64,000 nt of DNA from Prostheceraeus crozeri (Eukaryota; Platyhelminthes; Polycladida; Euryleptidae). How positions within the stretch are numbered: position 1 is the first letter of the stretch; the number at the start of each line of letters is the position of its first letter. The notes under the pieces were generated by a model that did no database searches, was not told the origin of the DNA, and was given only the letters and a program-made list of their open reading frames with translations. Of the stretch, positions 1 to 11,629 are shown piece by piece. The translations under genes and the position numbers were made by a program. The stretch spans positions 124,001 through 188,000 of the forward strand of contig CAJQUW010008712.1 of the NCBI GenBank assembly GCA_907163375.1. The letters run 5' to 3'.

Positions 1-290
1 TATACCTATCCTCCTCGATACTTCCTTCTCTTGATCATTTTCTTTGAGGCTGGATCGCTGTCGGAGATATATGTATGCAGTCCTCGGTTTCCTCGATCTT
101 TTTCCCATTTATTTATATTTTCGACTGTCTACATAGGTTGTTAAACATGCATTTTGTTTTGTGGTGTTTATTCTCAGACCGTGCATTTCACTTTCGTTAC
201 CTAACTGCTCCATCATGATCTTCAGTTCGTTGACTGACTGCGCAATGATGTCCGTGAATCTCAGATGTGACAGTGTAACGTCTACATACG
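1..290 (-). pseudogene. RTE-type LINE reverse transcriptase fragment
   Basis: Read on the minus strand, this stretch gives the segment around and after the RT active site of RTE-clade retrotransposons: HLRFTDIIAQSVNELKIMM, where the family has HLRFADDIVL, then GLRINTTK and a stop-interrupted stretch ending YIYLRQRSSLKENDQEKEVS. The catalytic AD-D is degraded (FTDI) and there is at least one stop, so it is dead. It continues beyond the left edge. The segment following in the family, beginning near 'GWNAF', is what is found at 11630, so both belong to the same kind of element. The upstream part is overwritten by the minisatellite at 202-824. Confidence 0.75.
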
Positions 291-824
291 TAACTGCTCC
301 ATCATGATCTTCAGTTCTTTGACTGACTACGCAATGATGTCCGTGAATCTCAGATGTGACAGTGTAACGTCTACATACCTAACTGCTCCATCATGATCTT
401 CAGTTCGTTGACTGACTGCGCAATGATGTCCGTGAATATCAGATGTGACAGTGTAACGTCTACATACGTAACTGCTCCATCATGATCTTCAGTTCGTTGA
501 CTGACTACGCAATGATGTCCGTGAATCTCAGATGTGACAGTGTAACGTCTACATACGTAACTGCTCCATCATGATCTTCAGTTCGTTGACTGACTGCGCA
601 ATGATGTCCGTGAATCTCAGATGTGACAGTGTGACGTCTACATACGTAACTGCTCCATCATGATCTTCAGTTCGTTGACTGACTGCGCAATGATGTCCGT
701 GAATCTCAGATGTGACAGTGTAACGTCTACATACGTAACTGCTCCATCATGATCTTCAGTTCGTTGACTGACTGCGCAATGATGTCCGTGAATCTCAGAT
801 GTGATAGTGTAACGTCTACATATT
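202..824. repeat. 89-bp minisatellite, 7 copies, derived from an RTE RT core
   Basis: Units begin with TAACTGCTCCATCATG at 202, 291, 380, 469, 558, 647 and 736, exactly 89 bp apart, with only scattered single-base differences. On the minus strand each unit reads VTLSHLRFTDIIAQSVNELK-like sequence, the RT active-site segment of the LINE fragment that continues at 1-201. Because 89 is not a multiple of three, the array shifts frame at each unit and does not code a repeated protein. Confidence 0.97.
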
Positions 825-1739
825 GCACAGTAATTCGGTGTAATGTATTAATAATGGGCCGATCGGACCTGAGTGACCTATTTACAGCCTCCTTATCGAA
901 CATGACGAAAATTGAAGATCCGCCCCTGGTCGATGCTTGCTCATTTCAAAGTGTCTTTGAAGCTGAATTATCTTTTAAATCATCAAAGTGGATTGTCTAT
1001 TGAGTTTTGAAGATATTGTTTGTCCGGGTTAGTCAAGCACGAAACTCCACTCACAGCCTCAACCAAATTACATAGCATACGTTCGAGGATCAATTATTGA
1101 AGTGGTACAATCACATATCTGTCATTTCTGCAAAGTGCATTGTAAATCACGGACATGATCGTCTTACACTTTTTCTATTTCTCTTTGTACTTCGTTCGTG
1201 CAGAGTGCAAGTTATAAAGATGAATTGTAATAAGTCTTCGATGTTAATCGAGGTCTAATAATATACGTTCAGAATGGCGCTTAATTAATGCGCGGATCTC
1301 GAGAGATTGCTCATAATTCAATATTGTAGAAAGTACTGTAGCGAAGGCGGAGTTGCGTGCCACGTTCTCATGAGAAGTATCGAGAGAGCCCAAGTAACAC
1401 GGATATTTGTGAACAATGTGCAATTTGCCACAGCGTGATGCAAGGAGTAGCAGGAAATTTCATTTCAGACTGCAGAATGTCTCAGCTTCTCGGCAGATTT
1501 AGTGAGATGGACAAATATTCTGTTTGATAGAGAGAAAAAGCTAGACATGTATAGAAATGCAGTGTTCTCTTCGCTCGCGTTACTTCAGAGTAAATCGAAA
1601 CTTATGGACAGTAATTAGGATGACAATATGACAATATGGATTTGAAGGCAATAATGGGGCCCAAAATTCGCGTCAGTGGCCCGAAAATTTGCCATTGACA
1701 ACCCGATAAATGTGTTTATTGCTCGACGGACGATAAGTA
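825..1739. other. no gene recognised
   Basis: AT-rich sequence with no recognisable coding or RNA gene. An 84-codon open frame that enters from the minisatellite (749-1003, plus) shows no family signature and is likely chance. Confidence 0.5.
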
Positions 1740-1869
1740 TAGGATATCACACTGATTTCAGTAGATAAACGCTGAGAATCTACGAGTATCATAAGCTATC
1801 TATTCTCCGAGCCGGAGGCGAGGAGATTTTCAAGCAGCGTTTATCTTCGGAAATCAGTGTGATATCCTA
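1740..1869. repeat. 130-bp hairpin (MITE-like), 35-bp arms
   Basis: The arm TAGGATATCACACTGATTTC... at 1740-1774 pairs with ...GAAATCAGTGTGATATCCTA at 1835-1869, 33 of 35 positions matching, with a 60-base loop. No coding content. Confidence 0.85.
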
Positions 1870-3300
1870 ATTTATATGACCGATATCTTAAAGGGAATAG
1901 AAATTCATAAAACTCAAGCGTTTAACACTGCAACTGTTGACAACATGAAAGACATGTTTAGCGGAACTTTCTCAAACTGTGTATTTAATGTCAAGTTTGA
2001 GAAATATGAGACAATGTTACATGACTCATCATAGTATGATACTTATTGTTGATAAATTATCAAAATTTGTTCAATTTACAAATTTATCATAGTTTTCAAT
2101 ATTTTACTATGGATCTATGTACCGAGTAGAATAAACGATAATCTACTAGTAGAATAAACGATTATATTATATCGTTAAATATTTACAATTCTACTGATAT
2201 CGGTCATATAAATATTATCCAAGAATTTATCGCTACATGGCTGTTAAAATTTCTCATCGCACTGTGTTTGTATGCAGTGTATTCGTTGTATGCAGACGTT
2301 TATTTCAGGACATAGAAATAGAACAATTGATATTTACAATGGTTAAGTATGGAGTTATTCTGAAACACTTGCTAAATATTTTGACAACAGAATTAGACAG
2401 CTCGTCTCTTCTTCTGTTTGACTAGAAAGGAAGCATTGGAACATGTAACGTTAATGAAATGGCACAATCTCTTGATTAAATAACATAGCAATCGAACAAT
2501 GAGCAGCCAGTTCAACATTAAGCACGCAAATTGTGCAAAGTTTCAGTGACTGTTATCAACTGGATCACACAACAAAGAGACACAGACGATGTTAAGTTCT
2601 ACAGACAAGTTTGTGAACGTTTTCGTGCGCCTGCTAACTTTTTAAATAATGATCGGAAGGATCCAACATTATCGAGAAAACTTTTGCGCGATGATCTGAA
2701 TTTTTCGAATCTGAAGGAATCGTGGCGATCGGAGCATTTTGAAGGATTTCACAGCAATCCGCAAGCGGCGCACGACTATTTTTCATATCTCTGCAAGGTA
2801 TTAAAAATTTCTTTTAGCCCAATTAGTAAGATCCTGCATGTGCCATCGTTTTTGAATCAGCTTGCATTTCTAGCAAAGTGATAAGCTTGAACAATCTAAT
2901 TCTGTGGTTTTGACAAACAACGGCATGATAACGCTATGGTAGCGTTCCCTTTGAGCTTTTCATTATGAACCGATTGGCAAGCCAGTACATTGTTTTTATG
3001 CCATTATCACAACCATAGAAATCGAGTTATTACCAATGGCATTTATTTACCATTATTGTCCAAAATATTCTTTTCTAAAACTCAGTCTAATTTACGTAGC
3101 GTCATTTCATGAAGGAATGCGCTAAATTAGTGTTCTTTCGATGCCCTCCTATGCAGTGTGTATGACAGTGTGCAGAGAGCGTGCAATTTGTCTCTGCCGC
3201 GCAGTCAAGCAATGAGGTATTTATCGACCTTCGGTCTCGACGAATCCAAGAGTGCGATGACTGTCACATGTCATCATTATTGTATGCCATCCTCCAAAAG
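1870..3300 (+). repeat. dispersed repeat family R, copy 1 (interrupted)
   Basis: Segments around 2200-2385 (AAGAATTTATCGC, TGTGTTCGTTGTA-like, TAAGTATGGAG) and 2990-3290 (CAATGGCAT..TTACC, GCGTCATTTCATGAA) recur in the same order at 6851-7420. The copy is split by the MITE at 2386-2906. No coding signature. The outer limits are uncertain. Confidence 0.65.
2386..2906 (-). mobile_element. hAT-like MITE, CACAGAATTAGA family, copy 1
   Basis: A 521-bp element with terminal inverted repeats AACAGAATTAGAC / CTAATTCTGTG, flanked by 8-bp duplications ATTTTGAC (2378-2385) and GTTTTGAC (2907-2914), 7 of 8 matching. Eight-base target duplications are typical of hAT. An open frame of 116 codons (2531-2881) is not preserved in the other copies, so the element looks non-coding. 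It sits inside repeat R. Confidence 0.85.
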
Positions 3301-4768
3301 AGATACCTGGTGAAAATCTGTTTCTAAAACCAAAGGTCAATTGAACTGAAAGTCAATGGTATTGTGTGAAGGAACAACTAGGAAAGAACTTTCTCAATAA
3401 AATGATGAAACAGTATCTGAAAGAGCTGATCTCAAGTCTATCTATTCGAATCACTGCATTCGTTCAACGACAGTAACGCCTATAGACAAAACAGCATTTA
3501 GTGATCAAGCGGTTATGGCGGTTACAGGGCAGAAGTCTCGCTCAAGTGTACAGCGGTATGACAAATGTGTATCGAATGAAAAAATGACATTCACTGGGGA
3601 AAATAAATTATCACAAGCGCTATCAAAGAATGATATCCACAAACATTTGGAAGTAATGCAGTTTGAACTTTTGTGAAGTATTGGCCTATGCCTCTTGATA
3701 CTACGGGGATATTTTAATGAAGTTGACCCGCTATATCCGGGATAGGCATAGTTCGGTTAAATGATTTTACATGCGGAGATATAGAGACCTCAAAAAGCGA
3801 GCAGCAATGCTATGAGCGCACAAGGAGATATACGCTGACTGAGATGTCTAAAATATCTTACACATGCATAGATACCAATATCATCATTACTATGTAGATA
3901 CATTGTCTACACTTTCCCAAATAAGTACTAAAAGGAGTGCTTAACTGGAGCACTAACTACGATAAAGAAATGAGTCCCAAAATCTAGTGCTCTTTGAGTT
4001 CGAAAACAAAGTATATTTCTTTATCATTATATTTCTGAATCTATGGGTCAATAGTATACCGCACATCACATATCGCATTCTTGGCTTGATCGGTATCTCG
4101 CAGTAATTTTAACTTTTCGAAAATGATTAAATGATTGTACATACTTCAACTTGCTTGAATGATTTTCATTCAGAGCTCGGTATGATAGGGTCAATAGCGG
4201 GAGCTTCAATTCCCAACGCCGAACTTTTCTCCCCGAAGATGCAAGAATATGTCAATTCATGAATGAAGAATGGCCGTTATACCCGCTCAACTTCAAAAGA
4301 ATCCACTCAATGGGCAACGACAAACTATTGAGTGAACAGCGCATGAAAGAGATTCTTCTGACTGATACGATGACTGGTATCTGTAGGTACAATAAAGTCT
4401 GATGTTTCAGATTTGACATAGAGATAATCTCGTGTTCTGTTCTTGTAGTCCTGTTGTCGTCCTCTTTTAACATGGAATGACCGACAATCAACCAAGGATA
4501 AAATTGCTTCAACGCACAAATATGTAGACAGATTTCCCGAGAAAATCTCTGACACATTCTCTGAAGGCTCATTACGTTGTAGTTTACTTCAAAAAATCTG
4601 CGCGCAATACAATACACGTCTTGTTGGTGTCTGCTCTGTTTATAGAGTCTCGGTTGCTCTATGCAAGACCTGTAGTGTAGGAGCTAGTACGAACTTTCTC
4701 ATAGCACTTCTTCTACACTTCTTGACTACTACAAAACAACACGTTTACCGGATCAGATCCATTGTACT
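3301..4768. other. no gene recognised
   Basis: AT-rich. The largest open frame is 121 codons on the minus strand at 4252-4617; it overlaps another minus-strand frame and shows no domain, signal peptide or splice context that I recognise. Confidence 0.5.
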
Positions 4769-5289
4769 CACAGAATTAGATTGCTTAAGCGCAAACTTTG
4801 CTGGATGTGCAAACTGATTCAAAGCCATGACACATGCAGGAACTTGCTAAGTGGCCAAAAAGACATTTCTAACACCTTGCAGAGATGGGAACAATAGTCG
4901 TGCGCCGCTTGCGGATTGCTGAGAATTCCTTCAAAATGCTCCGATCGCTACGAGTCCTTCAGATTCGAAGAATTCAGATCATTGTGCAAAAGTTTCCTCG
5001 ATAATGTTGGGTCCTTCCGATTATTGCTAAAAGAGATAGCAACCACACGAAAAAACGTTCACAAACTTGTCTGTAGAACTTCACATCGACTGTGTCTCTT
5101 TACTGTGTGATCCGGTTGATAGCAATTACTGAAACGTCGCACAATTTGCGTGTTTAATGTTGAACTGGCTGCTCATTGTTCGATTGCTATGGTATTATGT
5201 CAGCAGATTGTGCCATTTCATTAACGTTACATATTTCAATGCTTCCCTTCTAATCAAACAGAAGAAGAGACAACCTATCAAATTCCGTG
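4769..5289 (+). mobile_element. hAT-like MITE, CACAGAATTAGA family, copy 2
   Basis: Full-length, 521 bp, opposite orientation to copy 1: it begins CACAGAATTAGATTG and ends TCAAATTCCGTG. The interior (CGTGCGCCGCTTGCGGATTG, GCTCCGATCG) matches the other copies. No matching 8-bp flanks were found (ATTGTACT versus CGTAGCCA). Confidence 0.85.
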
Positions 5290-6034
5290 CGTAGCCATGT
5301 GTACATGTGAAATGCTTGTGCAAATGTAGCTTCAAACTCGCATTGAAACAATAATCCGCATCCCAAAGGTTGTCGAAAAGGAATACGGAGAATAGGCGAG
5401 AGCAAAGTATTAAAACCCCGTCAATCACTTTTGTAACACACAAATTCCTCTCCTTTTTTCGATAGAATTCCATATCTCTTTAATTACAGGCAGTGTTCTT
5501 CAGTCTATCTTAGAGAGAACAATGAATAACATTCATGACTGATTAAAAAGTATTGATGAAATTATTCTGCATTATTCATAATCATTGAAAAGATAGAGGT
5601 TTTATTCAATTTCGACTTCAAACTATCTCCCTTAGATGCATTTGAGACACGAGATAAAAACTGCAGAATTTCGACATCAATAGCTAATGAATTCAGATTC
5701 GAATGTCAAAGATGAATAGAAGCTCTTTAACTTTCCTTTTTTCATCCACTTTCATCTAACTAGCATTTGCCGTCAGTCTACATTTTCAAATTTATTATCC
5801 TGTCATGCGCTAGATGCAGTAAATCAGCTTACGTATTCATGATAGAAGTAACATAGAAATTGCATTAGGCTTATTGCAATGCATGCGTAAATTCATTAAC
5901 GTTTTTGCATAGAAGTCGAATATTTCTGTTTTATGCAGATGACATGAAACATGTAATGATGATGATGCATGCAATTTAAAGAAAGTCAAGCATATAATTC
6001 TGTTGGTCGACGGACGATAAATGACTCTCATCAT
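5290..6034. other. no gene recognised; joins repeat R
   Basis: No coding signature. The last bases (GTCGACGGACGATAA near 6007) also occur near 1714, upstream of repeat R copy 1. Confidence 0.5.
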
Positions 6035-6850
6035 CACGGACAGGAATTTTTCGCACTCCGGTTTTCGAAATTCCGCGGATAAATCCGCGCTTAAAATCTC
6101 GCTTTCCGTGGGCCCTAATTAATTGATCCAAATTGTTTTAAATGAATGAATGAATGTTTTAACGTCACTACTCCCCTGAGGCTTGGACGGTGCTGACATA
6201 GTCAGACTTTAATCTGGATGCGATCTTTTAGTCCGGATGCCCTTCCTAACGACTTCCAATAACATTTTCGAGGTTCGACCTCATGACCGAAGGATCACTA
6301 GGCCAAGCATTTAATCACTGTGCCACGGAGACCACAGATAATTTGATAGCTTTAATCATCTTTAAGTATTTCAAAGGAATTCTTGAATCAGCCCGCAAGG
6401 TACTGTGATACGACGAAACCTATATGACGTCAACTATAGCCTACATTGTACTAGGTATAGAATTTGAAGCAATGCATGCATTAATAGAGAACAGAAAACA
6501 AGAAAAAAGTGTATCGACTGGCTGAAATCTTGTGTGACGCATTCTGATGACATTGAATCGTTATTGGGCGCTACAGTCTGTAGCATAGCACAAAAATAGT
6601 AATTTTTGAAACTCGAATTATTCATTATCCTAGAAAATCCGCTGCAGATGAAATACTTTAAGTAGCTACAATATACCTGATGAATTACGGAAGAATCATA
6701 AGATGATTTTTCTTTCATTTGTTTCGACATCCAAATTTTGCATTTTCGTCATTTCTCAATGAACATCAACATTTCCGCGTTATTCTCCGAGAAATTTGGC
6801 TTTCCGCGTTTTCTCCGTTTTTCCGCGCTCCGCGGAAACTCCTGTCCTTG
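6035..6850. mobile_element. hAT-like non-autonomous element
   Basis: Terminal inverted repeats CACGGACAGGAATTTTTCGC (left) and, reversed, CAAGGACAGGAGTTTCCGCG (right); flanks CTCATCAT / GTTATCAT agree at 6 of 8 bases. The ends are rich in short CCGCG palindromes. It carries a SINE (6141-6332) and interrupts repeat R. Short open frames inside (for example 6434-6730 minus) show no transposase motif. Confidence 0.65.
6141..6332 (-). mobile_element. tRNA-derived SINE, family A, copy 1
   Basis: Read on the minus strand: a Pol III A-box-like CTCCGTGGCACAGTGATTAA and B-box-like GAGGTCGAACCTC, then GGGCATCCGGACTAAAAGAT, ending in an (ATTC)n tail. A second copy lies at 18479-18671. Confidence 0.8.
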
Positions 6851-7790
6851 GTTATCATGCATAATATGATCAAAGAATTTATCGCTTGTAAAATCTTTTA
6901 TCATACTGTAGCCTTATTACTATGCAATGTGTTCGTTGTACACAAATGCTTATTTTAAGACATGAATAAGAGCTACATAGTAGTAGAATCATGATATTTA
7001 CACAATCGCTAAGTATGGAGATGTTCTGAAACACGTGTGATAAATCTAGGAGAGAATTCACTTCAAGAACTCTACATGTATAATTGAACGATTGACAAAT
7101 TGCTTTTATTATTGCTCCGTTTTCTTGCAAGAGAAGTTGAATAATTTGTATCAATGGCATTAATTTACCGTTATTGTCCAAAAAGAAAAAAAGGAAAGCC
7201 AATTAGCCAGCGTCATTTCATGAATGACTGCGCTATGAAGACGCTAGCATGCCGCTCTGTCGGTAGTTCAGTTTTAGATTAAATCACAGCATTGATGAGA
7301 TGAAGAGACTGAGGCATTTTATGTAGTTAGTGTTCTAAATGATTGATAAAGATGTCAATGTATGACAGCGTACTGAAGCCGTGCAATAAGTCTCCTCCGA
7401 TCCTCCAAGACATAGGTTGCCGCATTGACCCTTTTCTTTGCGTCAAATCGCAGTTACATTGTCAAAAAGAAAGCGATTTTTGACATTAAAATTATGCCAC
7501 TTTCAATGGATGTCAAAAGAACAGATTTTGCACAATAGAATATTATAATGTGATTCATATTATAATTTTATTGGACTGGAACTGAAAACAGCGAAATTCT
7601 TGTAGTTTCATCTAATCTCAATGAGGTCAGATCAGACACGAATAACAGCTAGTCAGCGGGAGACCTTGAGTCAAGAGTTCATGGAAAGTGCTATTATTTT
7701 CCTCTGCGATTTGACGCAAAGAAAAAGGCCAATGCGAGCTCCGCCTTGATCTTAGCTTAGAGTGCGATAAGTGTCACTTATTCTAATAAT
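6851..7790 (+). repeat. dispersed repeat family R, copy 2 (interrupted)
   Basis: Shares ordered blocks with copy 1 at 1870-3300 (AAGAATTTATCGC, TAAGTATGGAGATGTTCTG, TCAATGGCATTAATTTACCG, GCGTCATTTCATGAATGA). Interrupted by the MITE at 7421-7736, after which R-like sequence (AGAGTGCGATAAGTGTCAC) resumes. Confidence 0.6.
7421..7736. mobile_element. 316-bp MITE with ~32-bp inverted ends
   Basis: Ends are CGCATTGACCCTTTTCTTTG.. and, reversed, CGCATTGGCCTTTTTCTTTG.., both continuing CGTCAAATCGCAG. No coding content. A target duplication is not clear. Confidence 0.8.
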
Positions 7791-8673
7791 GAGAATCAAA
7801 GCACTACCAAAGAAAGGCATCAATAACCTAAAAGTTGAACAGGCAAAGCAAATCCATATTAATAAGAGATTCCGTTTGAGTTCTCTACTGTAAGTTGCTG
7901 TTGGCATAATGTGAAACGATTGTCGATGAATGACGGGGCTGAAAGTCGGCGTTGATTCACACAGCTTGATTCAAGTCCTACCTTGAAGCACATCCACAAC
8001 GGGTTCTGAAGTGCATTAAGGTGGGAAGCTCTCCTCCTTAACTAATCAGGTATTGGCACGAATCACACGAAGTTCTCGGTATAACATATTTATGAGTGTC
8101 TGAGCTTTCTTGTGCATAAAAGACGCATATGAAATGGGGAAGATTTCTCTCCAAAGATTCCTCTCCGTGAGGAGGCAATCTACAGTTCGAAGCAAAACAA
8201 ACAAATATGATTGCTTAATTGCGATACTACTATTTAAACTTTTTAATCAGTAGCATTTGCATAACATTTGAATTTCCAACATTCTATTCAATGTCTATGG
8301 TTTTACCCGGATAGACCTGAGTCAAAATTTGGCAAAGGATCAATATATATTAGGATCAATATATACAAAGGATATTAGTAGGCGGTTCCACGATGTGCAA
8401 TTTCATTGGAATTGATATATAGCGTATGTAGAGACCGTGCATTCGTTCATTATTTTACTTTCATTCACTCCCTTCCGGTAATAGTCTACAGGAGTCATAA
8501 CTCGCTCAGTTTTAGACTCTCAAAACAGTTGGAGATCTCAAATTCATCAATTGCTGGAAAAAAATTTGGGTCTATTTTTTATGTCGAACTACGAATATAA
8601 ACATAGCTTTCCTATTGGAATTGATGTATGCCAAGTTGTTCATGTAGACCAACAAGTCACGCGTGTTCATGTG

Positions 8674-8675
<2 letters not shown>
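7791..8675. other. no gene recognised
   Basis: AT-rich, no recognisable gene. Weak similarity of 8510-8640 to 13880-14150 (shared words such as CAAAACAGTTGGAG versus CAAAACAGGTGTGGAG) hints at an old repeat. Confidence 0.45.

Positions 8676-8714
<39 letters not shown>
8676..8714. repeat. (TA)n microsatellite
   Basis: About 19 uninterrupted TA dinucleotides, continued by an imperfect AT-only stretch to about 8770. Confidence 0.97.
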
Positions 8715-8719
<5 letters not shown>

Positions 8720-8769
8720 CATTTATTATAATATTGTTATTATTATATATATTCATATTTATATATGTA

Positions 8770-9251
8770 TATAAATATTCGCATTCTCGGTATTTTAGCG
8801 CAAAGCACTTACTCGAGCATGACATTGTTATGTTGTTTGCCTCTTTTAACCAAAGTGTTTAAACATGTTAAGCGTGCAATCAACATGTCAGCCATCCTTT
8901 TTCGCTAAGATGATTTTCAGAAATTTATATTAACCAATCTCAAAAAGTTGCTGTGGCTAAAATTTTTGGTGACAACTAAATTTTCCAATTGATTCCTACA
9001 TGAAATTGATCACACTTTCATATTATTTTATGCCAATTTTGCTGATGAACGTGTTATTTCTGAATGGTATGGTTTTATGGATGAAATAGTGGCTCTCTTC
9101 CGTTATCAATTGAGATATCAAAAGAAACTGCTTATAAGAGCTGGCGAAAAGCAAATATCATAGATGTTCCCACAAATCATGCTTTGATTGCATGCGTCCC
9201 ATATCTACCTACTTTGCGTTTTACTTTTAGTAAAAGCCCCTCGAATTAGTT
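8770..9251. other. no gene recognised
   Basis: AT-rich, no coding or RNA signature seen. Confidence 0.5.
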
Positions 9252-9587
9252 CAAACTAATAAAGTTCCACAATTCTCAACAGTTTCAGTCGTGTGCTTTC
9301 AACTCGATGAAGATAAACTCCCTGTGCAGTAAAATTTATTATTCATAACTTATTTTGTTCAGATGTTTCATAAGAGCATTGTCATCATCAAGAAAGCATA
9401 CTTGCATTTGAATGTTATGCAAACTAATAAAGTTCCACAATTCTCAACAGTTTCAGTCGTGTGCTTTCAACTCGATGAAGATGAACTCCCTGTGCAGTAA
9501 AATTTATTATTCATAACTTATTTTGTTCAGATGTTTCATAAGAGCATTGTCATCATCAAGAAAGCATACTTGCATTTGAATGTTATG
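9252..9587. repeat. 168-bp tandem duplication
   Basis: CAAACTAATAAAGTTCCACA starts at 9252 and again at 9420; the two 168-bp units (9252-9419, 9420-9587) differ, as far as I can read, at a single base (GATAAACTCC versus GATGAACTCC). No coding signature. Confidence 0.95.
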
Positions 9588-10002
9588 TAATGCGAAACGT
9601 ATTGATCAGTGTCCAAACAATATCTGTGTACCTTGATTTATGAGTCTCCCGTATGTTCCTGACAACATTCAGCATTGGGATGCAGATTCTAGATCCCTTC
9701 TTTATTTAACATGACCTTTTGCATACAATAAATTTGTTTGGTTATCACACATTGGCATGTAAATATTACCAGGCGCCATTGACTATTTGCAAAGGTCTTT
9801 GAGCACAACTGAAGAGGTAGCTTTTACACCATAAAAGGAAGACACAAGGAAATTTCATGAATCGCATTAAAAAGCAGGTCTTCATGGAAAAGTTGAGATC
9901 TTATTGTGACTCTTAGCTGAAATTTCAAGTTTCACTCAATCTTCATCGGCATGATTCTATGATTCAGTAAATTTATGCTTCATTTCTTGAATATGAATAG
10001 TG
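9588..10002. other. no gene recognised
   Basis: No recognisable feature. Confidence 0.5.
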
Positions 10003-10175
10003 AGTGATGTGGACCCATTTACATCTTTCTAAATTAATTGAAATCATTGTCTTTGATTATGTGATTTTGCTTTGCCAGTGGCAGGTTGCCTGTGATATGA
10101 TCACGCTTAAGAAAATACTCTTGAGGTTGAGCATGAAAGTAATGGCAACCCATCGAATTCCTAATTTAGCAAACA
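10003..10175 (+). repeat. dispersed repeat, intact copy
   Basis: Begins ATGTGGACCCATTTACATC and continues CATTGTCTTTGATTAT ... GATATGATCACGCTTAAG ... CCCATCGAAT. The first part recurs at 10853-10872 and the second at 12137-12265, so the second copy is split by the LINE fragments between them. Confidence 0.75.
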
Positions 10176-10852
10176 TTAAATCTCCAAGGCTGTCATGAGA
10201 ATCTGTGAAATACCATCATTCCTTCTGCGTTACAATCATGATCACTCAATTCCGTTGTAATTTCTGCAAAACTGCAAATATTTGCATACCTCACATTTGG
10301 AAACAATTCCGACTGTATCTCTCTTGAGTTCATTTAATAAAATCGAAAGTGTATACACATTGGGGATTTAATAAATGCGGAGTTACCACTCTACCTAATA
10401 TACTTGCTCTATGACTGTTTATTTATAAGTAGTATAAAGTCAACTTAAGCTAAATAAGAAGAGTTCCAGTAAAATTCAACATCATGGCTACCAGATCATC
10501 AGGTAATTGCTGCGAAATGAAGACAATAGAAATTAGATAGTAACCAATAAAATTCAAGGTGATTTCGCAGCCGCATTAAGGTTTGGCAGCAAATTACCTA
10601 CCAGACCGTCGGATTTCACCCAGGCGACCGCTGCCAAATGAAGAACGTCTGGTCACCAAGAATGCCAAACGTCTTCATTTGGGAAGAAATGTTAGTTTTT
10701 TTGATGAGTTGGTTTAGCAGAGAAATTTATTTCATTTGGTAGCTGACGGTTTACAGTGCATGAATCTCAAAACGGAAAAGTAGGTCTGCAGAGTATCACA
10801 CAATGACATTAAACCCCTCGATTAATCATTGATCAAAGTTTGCCGTCATGTA
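10176..10852. other. no gene recognised
   Basis: No recognisable gene. Contains loosely repeated words (GCCAAATGAAGA, GCGAAATGAAGA) of unknown meaning. Confidence 0.45.
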
Positions 10853-10929
10853 AAAATGTGGACCCATTTACATCCTTTAATGTTACTTATGCATTATCGA
10901 ATACACTTTTTTGGATGGTTCGTGCATTA

Positions 10930-11605
10930 CCCCGGTTCACAAAGTATAACCTTGGTGTAATCATTGATCGGCATCTATCATTTGGCTTTAATGTCTCTCG
11001 CATCACAAGTTCGTGTTTTGGTCTACTTCGTGGTATTCGAACTTTTAGATCACAATTGCCTCGATGTCCTTACTACAGTGATCCAATCGCTAGTCCTTAG
11101 TCGATTGGATTACTGCATCGCTGTTCATGCTGGTCTTCCTGCCACAACTATCGGGCGTTTGCAACGAGCTCTCCACGCCGCAGCCAGATTAGTTTACGGG
11201 TCGAGTCGCTATGATCATATTTCTCCCCTATTCAGTGAACTGGAATGGCTCTCTATTAGTGATGATATTGACACGAGACTTGGAATTCTGGCCTACTTGT
11301 GCCAACATGACATGGCACCCACATATCTTTCCCAGGAGTTGGTTGCAGCATCCTCAATTCCTGGTCGCCGGAATCTTCGCTCAGCCTCTCAAGGACTCTT
11401 GGTTGCTCCTCCAGTACGACACCCAACTCTCGGGGGTCGAAGCTTCGGTTCCAATGCCACAAGAGTGTGGAACAAACTTCTTATATCTTTGACTTCTGCC
11501 GCCAGCTTATCGGACTTTAAGAATCGTTTAAAGTATTTTCTTTTATCTTGATTGTGAATCAGCCTCGAAGCCTTTTTGGCATGACGCCTTTGTATTTTAA
11601 ATAAA
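10930..11605 (+). pseudogene. L2/CR1-group LINE, 3' end of ORF2 plus 3' UTR
   Basis: Two frames together give the C-terminal part of a non-LTR reverse transcriptase of the CR1/L2 group. 10940-11070 reads NLGVIIDRHLSFGFN...CFGLLRGIRTF; after a frameshift, 11070-11551 reads SLVLSRLDYC, GRLQRALHAAARLVY, HISPLFSELEWL, and ends SLSDFKNRLKYFLLS followed by a stop. The order (post-active-site thumb, 'LDYCN' strand, 'RLQR..N.AAR', 'WL', 'FK..LK..L') is the family's usual C-terminus. The catalytic core and endonuclease are missing, as in 5'-truncated insertions. A 3' UTR of about 55 bp with TTTAAATAAATT follows. Confidence 0.85.
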
Positions 11606-11629
11606 TTCTCCTCTGAATTTAATTGACCC

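Noticed and set aside
202..824. CRISPR array
   Set aside because: The repeat units are contiguous with no spacers, and the sequence is an animal LINE derivative.
2531..2881. 116-codon open frame inside the first CACAGAATTAGA element
   Set aside because: The same stretch in copies at 4769, 43966 and 59499 has indels and stops in different places, so the frame is not conserved.
4252..4617. 121-codon minus-strand open frame
   Set aside because: No recognisable domain, no second copy, and a competing overlapping frame; likely chance.
8676..8714. Promoter TATA signal
   Set aside because: A simple TA microsatellite with no gene downstream.
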